64,000 bases of DNA. Origin: Pedobacter terrae. GTDB lineage: Bacteria > Bacteroidota > Bacteroidia > Sphingobacteriales > Sphingobacteriaceae. The DNA lies in assembly GCF_900100705.1 (NCBI RefSeq), contig NZ_FNCH01000003.1, positions 186,001 through 250,000 of the forward strand, read 5' to 3'. The notes under the pieces are model-generated. The model saw only the letters and a program-made list of their open reading frames with translations. It was not told the DNA's origin and ran no database searches. The translations under genes and the position numbers were made by a program. Below, piece after piece: positions 17,797-26,621 of this stretch; position 1 is the stretch's first letter, and every line of letters starts with the position of its first letter.

Positions 17797-19083
17797 ATGA
17801 AAACAATAAGAATATTTTTAGCCTTTTTGGCTTTAGTTGCCGTAAAAACCAGTGCGCAAGAAGCGGTGGTAAATAGTCCGTCGGAGAAGGTAATTGTAGA
17901 TAATACAGAAAAGTCGTCAATGATTGCGATGGTTAACATTGCTGCATACAAGCAAACAGGAGGCGATGCTGAACGTTCAAAATCATTTAGTAAAAGCTTT
18001 AATGTGGATAGAAATGATAAGGTGAGTTTAAATAACCAATTCGGATCTACCGTAATTAAAACCTGGGATAAAAATGAGGTACGTGTTGATGTAGATATTA
18101 AAGCATACAGCAACTCGGAAAGCGATGTACAGAAATTGATTGATGGCGTAAGTATCGATGCCACTAAAAACGGTGATGTGGTTTCTTTCAAAACCAACAT
18201 GGGCGACAGAAACGGGCGGTATGGACGTGGAATGAAAAATGGTGTGACTACCTGGCGAAGAGAAGTGAAAGTGAATTATACGGTATTTATGCCCGCAGTA
18301 AATCCCTTAACAGTGCAACAGCAATATGGTAATGTTGAAATGGGCAATTTTGCGGGACCAACATCATTAAAAGTAGAATACGGCAATCTTGTAGCTGGTA
18401 ACTTAAGTAATACCAACAACTATATTAATGTCCAGTATGGCAAATGTGATATCCAGGATTTAAATGCTGCTGTAATTAAGCACGAATACAATGGACCCGT
18501 AACCATTGGTGCTGTGGGGACTTTAGAACTCGTTGCTGAATACGTTGCTGTAAACATCAATACCATCAGAAAATCAGCGGATATAAAAGTGGAATATGGT
18601 AGAGGCTTAACCGTTGGCACTATAGGCGGCAACCTGCTTTTGACTGCCGAATATGCCAAAGTAAATATCAATACCGTTAAAGGCAATGCGGTAGTAAAAC
18701 AAGCTTATGGCGATTTAAATATCGCATCAGCAGGTAAAATTGCAGTTAACGCAGAATATTCGAACGTTACTTTAGGTACATTGAATGGCGATGCCACGAT
18801 CAAAATGGATTATAACCGCCTAAATGTGAACGAAATTACCCCGGCTTGTAAAAACTTCACCTTCGGTGGTGAATATGCAAACGTTGGATTGGGCTTTGCA
18901 GATCGTTATAATGGTAATTTTAATGTTTCAACTTCATATGCCGGCTTTAAATATGGTTCAAACGTAACATCAAGTTTGGTTAGTAAAGATGATGAGACTA
19001 AAAAATATACCGGCAAAATTGGTAGCGGTGGTGCTGCAAATGTATCCATCAAATCTGAATATGGCTCCATTACCTTTAAATAA
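17797..19083 (+). CDS. Exported DUF4097-like beta-solenoid protein
   Basis: 428 residues with a signal peptide ending TSAQ at about 20. From about residue 170 to the end the sequence is a run of units of roughly 18-22 residues, each with a strand of the type x-x-[EQ]-Y-[GANS]: QQQYGN, KVEYGN, NVQYGK, KHEYNG, KVEYGR, TAEYAK, KQAYGD, NAEYSN, KMDYNR, GGEYAN, STSYAG, KSEYGS. This fits a right-handed beta-solenoid such as DUF4097/DUF4098 adhesin-like proteins. The first part (FNVDRNDKVSLNNQFGSTVIKTWDKNEVRVDVDI) also resembles DUF4097. The gene follows an ECF sigma/anti-sigma pair, 145 bases later on the same strand, so it is probably part of or controlled by that unit. Biochemical function is unknown. 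Confidence 0.75.
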   Translation: MKTIRIFLAFLALVAVKTSAQEAVVNSPSEKVIVDNTEKSSMIAMVNIAAYKQTGGDAERSKSFSKSFNVDRNDKVSLNNQFGSTVIKTWDKNEVRVDVDIKAYSNSESDVQKLIDGVSIDATKNGDVVSFKTNMGDRNGRYGRGMKNGVTTWRREVKVNYTVFMPAVNPLTVQQQYGNVEMGNFAGPTSLKVEYGNLVAGNLSNTNNYINVQYGKCDIQDLNAAVIKHEYNGPVTIGAVGTLELVAEYVAVNINTIRKSADIKVEYGRGLTVGTIGGNLLLTAEYAKVNINTVKGNAVVKQAYGDLNIASAGKIAVNAEYSNVTLGTLNGDATIKMDYNRLNVNEITPACKNFTFGGEYANVGLGFADRYNGNFNVSTSYAGFKYGSNVTSSLVSKDDETKKYTGKIGSGGAANVSIKSEYGSITFK

Positions 19084-19107
19084 GATTTTCTAAACCAAAC
19101 AAATCTG

Positions 19108-19139
19108 AAAGTCCTGCTGTAATGGCCGGACTTTTTTTA
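19108..19139 (+). terminator. Terminator after the solenoid gene
   Basis: AAAGTCC at 19108-19114 pairs with GGACTTT at 19128-19134, followed by a T run to 19138. It lies 25 bases past the TAA of the solenoid gene. It covers the ATG at 19122 that would otherwise be taken as the start of the next gene. Confidence 0.7.
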
Positions 19140-19151
19140 TATTTAACGCTG

Positions 19152-19694
19152 ATGAAAATTTACCTGATCCTTCTGTTAAATATTTTTTCTTTTACCGCAC
19201 TGGCCCAAGATGCTCCGGTTAGATGGGCTACGCAGGAAACTTTTTTCGAAGATTTAGCGGGTAAGGATTTACCTTCTTTTAAGGGAGTAACCATCAATAA
19301 AAAAACATTCTCCAATATCGATTTAAAAAACCAGGTAGTGGTGATTAACTTCTGGTTCGAAAAATGCCCTCCTTGTATAGCCGAAATGCCCGAATTAAAT
19401 AATTTGGTGGATAAATATGGTAAAAAAGCGGTTCGGTTTATTGGTATTACTCACGATAGCGCTGCCAGTGCCAAACGATTTCAAAAGCGCAACGGCTACA
19501 AATACCAAATTGTATCTTTAACTAAAGAAGAGATTAGAAAACTCAATATTAATCACGGTTTTCCGTCGAACGTGTTGGTTGGAAAGGATGGAAAGATTAT
19601 TTATGCCACAGCCAATATTTCCTTTTCCGATCCAAAGTTTAAGGCTAAATCAATGCTTTTTGAAGAGAAATTAAAAGCCATACTGGAAAATTAA
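19152..19694 (+). CDS. TlpA/ResA-like thioredoxin-fold protein, exported
   Basis: 180 residues from the ATG at 19152. A frame opens at 19122 in the same phase, but that ATG lies inside the preceding terminator, and only the later start gives a clean signal peptide (MKIYLILLLNIFSFTALAQ). The redox motif is C72-P-P-C75 in NFWFEKCPPCIAEMPEL, followed by the peroxiredoxin/TlpA pattern FIGITHDSAASAKRF and the cis-Pro region HGFPSNVLVGKDGKI. It should be a periplasmic thiol:disulfide reductase, for example for cytochrome c maturation or protein repair. Its partner is not in the window. Confidence 0.88.
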   Translation: MKIYLILLLNIFSFTALAQDAPVRWATQETFFEDLAGKDLPSFKGVTINKKTFSNIDLKNQVVVINFWFEKCPPCIAEMPELNNLVDKYGKKAVRFIGITHDSAASAKRFQKRNGYKYQIVSLTKEEIRKLNINHGFPSNVLVGKDGKIIYATANISFSDPKFKAKSMLFEEKLKAILEN

Positions 19695-19884
19695 CTGATG
19701 GCACTTCAGCTTAAAAATCTGAACTCGATAATTATTTAATGAAGATGCTTTTTTAGAATTATCCTAGCTGGATCAGCATGACGACAAAATTTAATCAAAA
19801 AGTAGTCTAAAAATCTCCTAAGAAAGATTAATTATCGAACTCAGCTTAAAAGGTAACTGTTAATACTGACTAAGAAAACCTAAC

Positions 19885-20775
19885 TTAAAGCACGTATTCT
19901 TCATTTATAGGTTTAACAGGCTCCGGAATTTCTTCCTCCTCTAACATTTGTAAAAGATTAATCTCTATCGTCCTGGTAATTTGATTTAACGGAACACCTG
20001 CTGAATTGTTTTCGAAAGGGTTAACCAGGCTCATTCCATTAATCTGCGTAGAAACAAACACGAAACCGATCAACCAACCTAGAAATATAGATGCCGGACC
20101 TGCATCCTCACTAATTACCAGGGTAAAGGTAACTACAAATAGCCAGATAAATACTTTAGTCAGATAAGAATAGGTAGTAGGGAAAATGGTGTTTTTAATG
20201 CGCTCGCTCATGCCCATCGAATCAGAAAATCTGGTCAGCATTTCATTGATTTCTATAAAACGGAAGCCATCAATAGCATTTGATTTTGATAGTTTTTGCA
20301 AATCTCTCGACTGGATATTTAAAAGGGCATTATGTTTATTATTATGTTTTTCTATTTCTTTTAAATCGGCCTCGGTTAAATATTTGGTATAAATCTCATC
20401 TATCGTTCCTCTCAAATTGGCCTTTAAAGCGTATAAAAAGCCGATGTGTCTGTAAATCATACGTTTTACACTTTCTTCATCTTCATCAACATAATTGAGC
20501 AGCGCCCTTGCAAAAGAGCGTGAATCATTTACCAAAGCGCCCCACACTTTTCTTGCTTCCCACCATCTATCGTAAGCCTGATTATTGTTAAAACCGATAA
20601 AAAAAGCAATGGCTGTACCTAAAAGTGTTGGGATAATGGATGGAACGGAGAAATGATGTGAGATTAAATATTCGCGAACCAGATAAGATACCGTGCAGGA
20701 AGCAATCATAATCAGATCAACTTGCCACGTATTTCTTAAAATTCTACTTAATCTGATATTTTGTATTAACAACAT
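19885..20775 (-). CDS. Bestrophin-family chloride-channel-like protein
   Basis: 296 residues. N-terminal RNTWQVDLIMIASCTVSYLV is followed by the family hallmark SIIPTLLGTAIAFFIGFNNNQAYDRWWEARKVWGALVNDSR, in which the NxxAYDRWWEAR segment is diagnostic for bacterial bestrophins (formerly UPF0187). Four membrane spans are visible: two before residue 70 and two at about 205-250. Bacterial homologues form pentameric ion channels in the inner membrane. The C-terminus is acidic. It is divergent from the MFS transporter gene, with 150 bases between. Confidence 0.92.
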   Translation of the reverse strand: MLLIQNIRLSRILRNTWQVDLIMIASCTVSYLVREYLISHHFSVPSIIPTLLGTAIAFFIGFNNNQAYDRWWEARKVWGALVNDSRSFARALLNYVDEDEESVKRMIYRHIGFLYALKANLRGTIDEIYTKYLTEADLKEIEKHNNKHNALLNIQSRDLQKLSKSNAIDGFRFIEINEMLTRFSDSMGMSERIKNTIFPTTYSYLTKVFIWLFVVTFTLVISEDAGPASIFLGWLIGFVFVSTQINGMSLVNPFENNSAGVPLNQITRTIEINLLQMLEEEEIPEPVKPINEEYVL

Positions 20776-20925
20776 ATAATATGACGAAAATGAATTAGTT
20801 ACCGGTGAAATTACAAAACTGGGGCCAAAATGTTTGGTCTTGTAACAAATTAAACGACAAACATTACAGGTTGCCGTTTATAGTGCAAATGTTTATCTTG
20901 GTAAACCAAATATTCCTGACCATTT

Positions 20926-22449
20926 ATGAGCGACAATTTACCCAAGAACAATATCTTTAAAGTGATCGGTGCATCCTCTCTGGGCACGTTGATTGAATGG
21001 TATGATTTTTACATTTTTGGCAGCCTTGCGGTAATCATTGGTCATCAGTTATTTCCTGAAGATGCAGGTGCCTCGGCCTTAATCAATACTTTGGCTATTT
21101 TCGCTGCGGGTTTTATTGTTCGCCCATTTGGCGCATTGGTTTTTGGCAGGCTTGGCGACTTAATTGGCCGAAAATATACCTTTTTGCTCACCTTGGTGCT
21201 TATGGGAGGATCGACATTTTTTATCGGTTTAATCCCATCTTACAAAAGCATCGGTTATGCCGCACCAATTTTGGTTTTAATATTAAGGTTAATCCAGGGT
21301 TTGGCTTTGGGCGGCGAATATGGTGGCGCCGCTACTTATGTAGCAGAACATGCACCAAAAAACAAACGCGGTTTTTTTACCAGCTGGATCCAGACCACTG
21401 CAACTTTGGGTTTGTTCCTTTCGTTAGGAATTATTGTGATCACGAAAAATATTTTAGGTGCCGAAACATTTGGTGATTGGGGTTGGAGAATCCCTTTCCT
21501 ATTATCGATTGTACTGGTTGTGGTTTCGATTTACATCCGCATGAAAATGCACGAGTCGCCCCTGTTTTCTAAACTAAAGGCTGAAGGAAATATTTCCAAA
21601 AATCCACTGAAAGAGAGCTTTAATAACAAGGCTAATTTTAAAATGGTGCTTTTGGCGTTGTTTGGTGCTACTATGGGGCAAGGCGTAATCTGGTATACGG
21701 GACAATTTTATGCCCAATCATTTTTGGAAAATACCTGTAAGCTGGATTTTAACGATTCGCGATATATTTTGCTGTGGGGAATCGCTTTTGCGACGCCTTT
21801 TTTTGTGGTTTTTGGTGCCTGGAGCGACAAGGTGGGACGTAAATGGATCATGTTAAGCGGTATGCTTTTGGGTATTCTTTTTTACCGCCCAATCTATCAG
21901 ATTTTCTTGGATGATACCGACTATACAAAAATTGAACAGGCTGATATTCTATCTGCTACACCTGCTCCGGTTACTGCTGTTTTAATGCAGAATTCAACCG
22001 ATAGCTTACGAACAGTTTCTACTCAAGTAAGGCTTAAAAATGGAGCCTCCTTTAACAGCATACATGTCGATACTGTTTCGGCAACAAAAGGGACTCTTTT
22101 AGGCAAAGAAATTATAAAAGACAAAGTTTTGCCCACACCTGTGTTCTGGAAATTTGTCGGTTTAATCTTCTTCCAGATTTTGCTGGTCACTATGGTTTAC
22201 GGGCCAATCGCGGCTTTCCTGGTTGAATTATTTCCCACTAAAATCAGGTACACTTCTATGTCGCTGCCTTACCACATCGGCAATGGTGTTTTTGGAGGGC
22301 TTGTACCTTTTATTGCCACACTAATTGCAAGCTTTTCGGGCGCTACACCATTATCCGGGCTTTGGTATCCGATTGGGGTAGCAGCGCTAAGTTTGGTTAT
22401 TGGCACAATTTATTTATCAAATAAAAGAGACGAAAAAATTAACGACTAA
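20926..22449 (+). CDS. MFS transporter, metabolite:H+ symporter (MHS) type
   Basis: 507 residues with about 12 spans. The N-terminus GASSLGTLIEWYDFYIFGSLAVII and the loop motif GRLGDLIGRKYTF are typical of the MHS branch (ShiA, ProP, KgtP relatives), as is RLIQGLALGGEYGGAATYVAEHAP. Between spans after IMLSGMLLGILFYRPIYQIF there is an insertion of about 75 polar residues (about 330-405) that most MHS carriers lack. The transported compound is unknown; dicarboxylates, betaines or aromatic acids are typical. It is followed five bases later by a small membrane protein, so the two form an operon. Confidence 0.88.
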   Translation: MSDNLPKNNIFKVIGASSLGTLIEWYDFYIFGSLAVIIGHQLFPEDAGASALINTLAIFAAGFIVRPFGALVFGRLGDLIGRKYTFLLTLVLMGGSTFFIGLIPSYKSIGYAAPILVLILRLIQGLALGGEYGGAATYVAEHAPKNKRGFFTSWIQTTATLGLFLSLGIIVITKNILGAETFGDWGWRIPFLLSIVLVVVSIYIRMKMHESPLFSKLKAEGNISKNPLKESFNNKANFKMVLLALFGATMGQGVIWYTGQFYAQSFLENTCKLDFNDSRYILLWGIAFATPFFVVFGAWSDKVGRKWIMLSGMLLGILFYRPIYQIFLDDTDYTKIEQADILSATPAPVTAVLMQNSTDSLRTVSTQVRLKNGASFNSIHVDTVSATKGTLLGKEIIKDKVLPTPVFWKFVGLIFFQILLVTMVYGPIAAFLVELFPTKIRYTSMSLPYHIGNGVFGGLVPFIATLIASFSGATPLSGLWYPIGVAALSLVIGTIYLSNKRDEKIND

Positions 22450-22454
22450 ATAAG

Positions 22455-22706
22455 ATGAATACGTTAAAGAAATTTTTAGGCTTGTTTTGGATGGTTTTAG
22501 GACCGCTAACCATGACTTTTCTGTTTATCCAGGCGATAGATAAGGTAGGCTTGACCCATACAGACATCGAACGTACCAATACCATATTACAGTGGGCAAT
22601 TATCCTTTTTATTTTCTTTCCCATTAGTTTGGGCTTGATGATATTCGGCTTTTATGCATGGAAAGGCGAGTACGAACATTTGCCAGAAAGTTCTGAAGAA
22701 TTATAA
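22455..22706 (+). CDS. Small two-span membrane protein next to the MHS transporter
   Basis: 83 residues, two hydrophobic spans at about 7-25 and 45-67 (LGLFWMVLGPLTMTFLFI; ILQWAIILFIFFPISLGLMIFGFYA), and an acidic tail. It begins five bases after the transporter stop. The constant pairing suggests an accessory or stabilising role for the carrier, but this is inference. I do not recognise a functional family (it may belong to a DUF found next to MHS carriers). Confidence 0.75.
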   Translation: MNTLKKFLGLFWMVLGPLTMTFLFIQAIDKVGLTHTDIERTNTILQWAIILFIFFPISLGLMIFGFYAWKGEYEHLPESSEEL

Positions 22707-22736
22707 TTTATACTTTTGTGTTAAGGAAGGGCTGAT

Positions 22737-23528
22737 TTAATTCGTATTGCGATTAATGTTTTTTAAGGATTGGTAAACCAACTGTGCGATTGCTTTGGCG
22801 CCTTCGGGTTGGAAATGGGTATTGTCTTTTTGCCCTTTGGGATAAGCTTCATATTTGGCAGAGTCTAAATTCATAAAGTAGTAGCTGCTTACAAATTCAT
22901 GTCCTTTGGTAGTGAAAAAATCTGCTGAGAGCGAAGTAAGATCGATAATTGGTACCCGAAGTTCATGTGCTACATCTGTAACGGCTTGTGGGTATTCGCC
23001 ATGTGCACTACCCAATTTGCCATCTTTCCAGGGGTAATTGCGGGTAACAGGGGTAATTAGGATTGGTAAGGCGCCTTTTGCCTGTGTTTCTTTCACATAC
23101 ATCCTTAAGAAATCTTTATAGCCTGGAATGTCTACATAACGATCAGGTTTATCTTTAGCTGCATCGTTATGCCCAAACTGGATCAGTACCAGGTCATTCT
23201 TTTTCAGGGTAGATAAAACATCTTTCCACCTGCCCTCTTCAAAAAATGTTCTGGTGCTTCTGCCGCCTTTTGCTTTATCAGCTACCAGGGCGCTGTCGCT
23301 TTTAATTAACCTGTTTAGGTTTTTTAAACTGTCTTTGTTCAGGAATTGTTGAAAAACCTGACCCCATCCTGTAATAGGATACTTTTTTTGCATGTAACCT
23401 TCATCTAAGGTGTAATCTGCTACGGTAGAATCGCCAATTAAATACACCTTAACAGGTTTGGGCCTCTCGATGAAAGACATTAATAATGCAATACCAAGAG
23501 CTGCAATAAGGTATTTTAGATTTTTCAT
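22737..23528 (-). CDS. Rhamnogalacturonan acetylesterase, CE12/SGNH hydrolase
   Basis: 263 residues with an N-terminal signal segment (YLIAALGIALLMSF). SGNH blocks: VYLIGDSTVAD with nucleophile S34; GRSTRTF with the oxyanion Gly; LIQFGHNDAAKD with the Asn; and the D235-N-T-H238 dyad in QKDNTHFQPEG. These are diagnostic for CE12, which removes acetyl groups from galacturonate in pectin. It acts in the periplasm or at the surface. It follows the GH43 gene after five bases and both are read from the same promoter. Confidence 0.9.
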   Translation of the reverse strand: MKNLKYLIAALGIALLMSFIERPKPVKVYLIGDSTVADYTLDEGYMQKKYPITGWGQVFQQFLNKDSLKNLNRLIKSDSALVADKAKGGRSTRTFFEEGRWKDVLSTLKKNDLVLIQFGHNDAAKDKPDRYVDIPGYKDFLRMYVKETQAKGALPILITPVTRNYPWKDGKLGSAHGEYPQAVTDVAHELRVPIIDLTSLSADFFTTKGHEFVSSYYFMNLDSAKYEAYPKGQKDNTHFQPEGAKAIAQLVYQSLKNINRNTN

Positions 23529-23533
23529 TTTTA

Positions 23534-25174
23534 TTATTTTAATTTCTGTACCCGAAACCAGTCGTATTCAGCAATTCCTGAATCATTTGTCTGCGAATCT
23601 CTTAGAGCATATAAGCCTATTTTAGCGCCAATCCATTGTCCGGCCGTTGCCTGAAACTCATCATCTACATTTGTAAAATCAGTCCCGTTTTCACTATAAC
23701 TAAACTGGCATTTTGCACCCGCTAAAATTTTAATCCTGAAATATACTGAGCCAGATTTTAACCTGGTAATTTCTTTTTCATTTTCTGTTTTTCCCTTGTC
23801 GGCATTTTGGCAAACGCCATATACCAAGTATAGCCCTTCTTTTTTGCGCTGTATACCGATCTGCGCATAATTTCTTCCCATAATTACCATACCGGTTTTT
23901 TCATTTTCCAGCTTAGGATTAGGTTTAAACAAAAGCTTAGTGGTTACCATAAATTCATCGGCCGGGAATTTCTGCATCAACAGGTTTGGAACATCCCAAA
24001 GATTTTTAGCGTCATCAGGCATTTTAGCGGTATATAATTTCAACAAACCTTTAACGGCATCGGTAAATAACCAGGTAGGTTGCGGATTAGCCTGCCATTG
24101 CCATTGTAAGCCAAGTTTCGCCGTACTAAATTCATCGCTTTCTACTGGCGTTTCAATAGGATAAACCTTTCCTACATTTGGTTTTTTATAGATCATTACC
24201 GGTTCACCTATTCCGTCCCCATCAGTATCAATGCCGATTACAGGCCAGTTATTTATCCATTTCATCGGCTGCAGATGAACTACACGGCCATAAGCGTCTT
24301 TATCCTGAAAATGGAGGAACCAATCTTCGCCAGTTTGAGTATTTACCCAGGCTCCCTGATGAGGGCCGTTTATAGATGATTTTCCCTGATTCATCACCAC
24401 TTTTCTTTCATAGGGGCCATAAATACTTTTACTTCTTAAAATTAATTGCCAGCCTGTAGCAACTCCACCCGCCGGGGCGAAGATGTAATAATAGCCGTTG
24501 CGTTTGTAAAGTTTCGGCCCTTCGAGGGTTGGATCTAGTTCATGTCCGTCATAAACAATTCTGCCCGTTTCTGTCACTTTTGAGCCATCACTACTGAGCG
24601 CCATAATGGCCACTACACTTTTTATCCCTGCACGGCTACCCGCATAGGCATATACCAAATAAGCTTTGCCGTCTTCATCCCATAATGGGCATGGATCAAT
24701 TAAACCTTTACCTGGGGCAACCAGTTTTGGTGCAGACCATTCGCCGTTTATTGTTTTGGCTTTGGTTAAGTAGATGCCAAAATCGGGATCCGGATAATAA
24801 ATGTAGAATTCGCCATTATGGTAGCGGATGGCCGGTGCCCAAACCCCATTGCCATGTTGTGTTTTTTGAAAATGTTCTAATGGCGGCTGGCGCTCTAAAG
24901 CATGACCAATGATTTTCCAGTTCACCAGATCTTTCGAATGTAAAATCGGTAATCCGGGCACTGCATCAAAACTGGAGGCAATCATATAAAAATCATCGCC
25001 TACGCGGATGGCATCTGGATCGGAATAATCGGCATTAATCACCGGATTTTTATAGTTTCCATTGCCTAAGTCAGGAACCCAAACTTCTGATATATAACCA
25101 CTTTTTGGCACGGGCTGTGCAAACGTAGTTAAGCTAAGGCTAAAAATCAGGATTGAACTGTATAGATATTTCAT
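23534..25174 (-). CDS. GH43 family glycosidase with C-terminal beta-sandwich
   Basis: 546 residues with a signal peptide ending TFAQ. The five-bladed propeller is seen from NPVINADYSDPDAIRVGDDFYMIAS (first catalytic Asp in DPD), through GLIDPCPLWDEDGKAYLVYA (second Asp region) and LDPTLEGPKLYKRNGYYYIFA (catalytic Glu). Residues about 345-546 form a jelly-roll domain (WQWQANPQPTWLF...) typical of the GH43 subfamilies with a DUF1349-like module. Enzymes of this type release arabinose or xylose side chains, probably from pectic arabinan or xylogalacturonan here. The exact linkage cannot be decided. It is first in a two-gene operon with CE12, divergent from CE8/GH28/GH105/PL10. Confidence 0.9.
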   Translation of the reverse strand: MKYLYSSILIFSLSLTTFAQPVPKSGYISEVWVPDLGNGNYKNPVINADYSDPDAIRVGDDFYMIASSFDAVPGLPILHSKDLVNWKIIGHALERQPPLEHFQKTQHGNGVWAPAIRYHNGEFYIYYPDPDFGIYLTKAKTINGEWSAPKLVAPGKGLIDPCPLWDEDGKAYLVYAYAGSRAGIKSVVAIMALSSDGSKVTETGRIVYDGHELDPTLEGPKLYKRNGYYYIFAPAGGVATGWQLILRSKSIYGPYERKVVMNQGKSSINGPHQGAWVNTQTGEDWFLHFQDKDAYGRVVHLQPMKWINNWPVIGIDTDGDGIGEPVMIYKKPNVGKVYPIETPVESDEFSTAKLGLQWQWQANPQPTWLFTDAVKGLLKLYTAKMPDDAKNLWDVPNLLMQKFPADEFMVTTKLLFKPNPKLENEKTGMVIMGRNYAQIGIQRKKEGLYLVYGVCQNADKGKTENEKEITRLKSGSVYFRIKILAGAKCQFSYSENGTDFTNVDDEFQATAGQWIGAKIGLYALRDSQTNDSGIAEYDWFRVQKLK

Positions 25175-25342
25175 CTTACAATGATGTTTTTTTAATATTT
25201 GGTCAGTTGTTTATTGTTAGGTTATTCCCGCGCAGCCTAATCCAATAGCTATCGAATCAAGTGCAGGAGCGATAACATATTTATCCAATCAACGTTATCA
25301 ACAAGATTAAGTCTTTTTTTATTTTTAGACAAGTTGTTATTG

Positions 25343-25368
25343 TGCAATCGTTCCCGACATCGTTTGCA
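25343..25368. promoter_or_regulatory. Candidate LacI-family operator pair
   Basis: TGCAATCG at 25343-25350 and CGTTTGCA at 25361-25368 are inverted half-sites separated by ten bases. The 14-mer GTGCAATCGTTCCC at 25342-25355 differs at only one position from GTGCAAACGTTCCC upstream of the lacI gene at 50588. Both fit a cre-like TGnnAnCGnT core. Site assignment is inferred from this match. Confidence 0.45.
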
Positions 25369-25461
25369 ATGTTTTTTTTCCAAAAGGTTTCTTTGTGACA
25401 GATATTAATGTTTAAAATTGTTCATCATATATTTTAAAACACGGCTGCGTTACAAAGTTTA

Positions 25462-25469
25462 TACTTTTG
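25462..25469 (+). promoter_or_regulatory. Probable -7 box of the CE8 operon
   Basis: TACTTTTG fits TAnnTTTG, 36 bases before the pectinesterase ATG. No good -33 element is seen, as expected for an activated or weak promoter. Confidence 0.4.
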
Positions 25470-25505
25470 CGTGGCCGATTTTAATTTAAGACTAACCAAA
25501 TTGAT

Positions 25506-26462
25506 ATGAAAGCAATCATCCTAATTATCATGATCACCATTTCAGCCTCTGTTTATGCACTGGATGTTAAACCCGATTTTACAGTAGCTGCCGATGGAAG
25601 CGGAAATTTTAAAACGGTACAGGAAGCGATCCACGCTGTGCCGGATTTCAGAAATAAAATCACTATTATATTTATAAAAAAAGGTATTTATAAAGAAAAA
25701 CTGGTATTGGCAGCCTCTAAAAAGAATGTAAAGTTTATTGGAGAGCGCGTAAACGAAACCATTTTAACTTATGATGATTATGCGCAGAAGAAGAATACTT
25801 TTGGCGAAGAAAAGGGTACATCAGGTTCATCAAGCTTTTACATTTATGGCGAAGGCTTTTCTGCTGAAAACATTACATTCGAAAATTCATCAGGCCCTGT
25901 GGGCCAGGCCGTAGCCGTTTGGGCGGGTGGCGATAAATTAATTTTTACTAATTGCAGATTTTTGGGCTTTCAAGATACGCTTTATACTTACGGAGCAGGT
26001 AACCGCCAGTACTATAAAAATTGCTATATCGAAGGTACGGTTGATTTCATTTTCGGGGCTTCGACAGCATGGTTCGAAAGCTGCACCATTTTTTGCAAAA
26101 AAGCAGGTTATATTACGGCTGCTTCTACTGCTGATACCACAAAGTTTGGTTATATTCTTAACAAATGTAAAATCAAGGGAGATGCACCAGCCAATAGTTT
26201 TTATTTAGGCCGCCCCTGGAGGCCTTATGCAAAAGTGGCCTATCTCCATTGCGAGCTGCCTGAATTGATCCGCCAGGAAGGCTGGAACAACTGGGGCAAA
26301 GAAAGCAATGAGAAAACAGCTTATTACGCTGAATATAAAAGTACTGGAAAAGGTGCCGACCCTAAAAGCAGGGTAAAATGGTCGCATCAGTTAACAGATG
26401 AAGAATATAAGACCTATATTTTAGAAAACGTTTTCCATGGATGGAATCCGGAAGCGAAATAA
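25506..26462 (+). CDS. Pectin methylesterase, CE8
   Basis: 318 residues with a signal peptide ending VYA. The right-handed beta-helix of CE8 is shown by VAADGSGNFKTVQEAI, FLGFQDTLYT with D157, GTVDFIFGAS with D180 and YLGRPWRPYA with R236. These are the catalytic Asp pair and binding Arg of pectinesterases. It removes methyl esters from homogalacturonan so that polygalacturonase and lyase can act, releasing methanol. It is the first gene of the rightward enzyme series. A second CE8 lies at 42544, so the locus has two, probably with different preferences or locations. Confidence 0.95.
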   Translation: MKAIILIIMITISASVYALDVKPDFTVAADGSGNFKTVQEAIHAVPDFRNKITIIFIKKGIYKEKLVLAASKKNVKFIGERVNETILTYDDYAQKKNTFGEEKGTSGSSSFYIYGEGFSAENITFENSSGPVGQAVAVWAGGDKLIFTNCRFLGFQDTLYTYGAGNRQYYKNCYIEGTVDFIFGASTAWFESCTIFCKKAGYITAASTADTTKFGYILNKCKIKGDAPANSFYLGRPWRPYAKVAYLHCELPELIRQEGWNNWGKESNEKTAYYAEYKSTGKGADPKSRVKWSHQLTDEEYKTYILENVFHGWNPEAK

Positions 26463-26529
26463 ATGGGGTAAGTGCCTGGTATAGTGTGTTTAATCGTCTG
26501 CTTGTAGTGGTCTTTTTGCCTGGTTTTCC

Positions 26530-26542
26530 GGCAACGATTGCA
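26530..26542 (-). promoter_or_regulatory. Candidate LacI-family half-operator before GH28
   Basis: On the minus strand TGCAATCGTTGCC matches 12 of 13 positions of TGCAATCGTTCCC at 25343. It lies 80 bases before the GH28 start. A single match of this length could still be chance. Confidence 0.38.
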
Positions 26543-26621
26543 TAGATTTCTCTTCTGTTTTAGCTGTAAACAACGTACACTTGTTATTACAATAACCAAG
26601 TATAATTTAACAGCGCAAATA

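Larger units (their letters stand above)
25175..25505. other. Divergent control region of the pectin enzyme operons
   Basis: No gene is present. The interval drives GH43-CE12 leftwards and the CE8-GH28-GH105 series rightwards. It contains the LacI-type box pair at 25343-25368, an AACGTT core at 25291-25296, and a -7 box TACTTTTG at 25462-25469, 36 bases before the CE8 ATG. Confidence 0.6.

Noticed and set aside
19122..19151. Longer start of the thioredoxin-like gene
   Set aside because: That ATG lies inside the terminator of the preceding gene, and the later ATG gives a good signal peptide.
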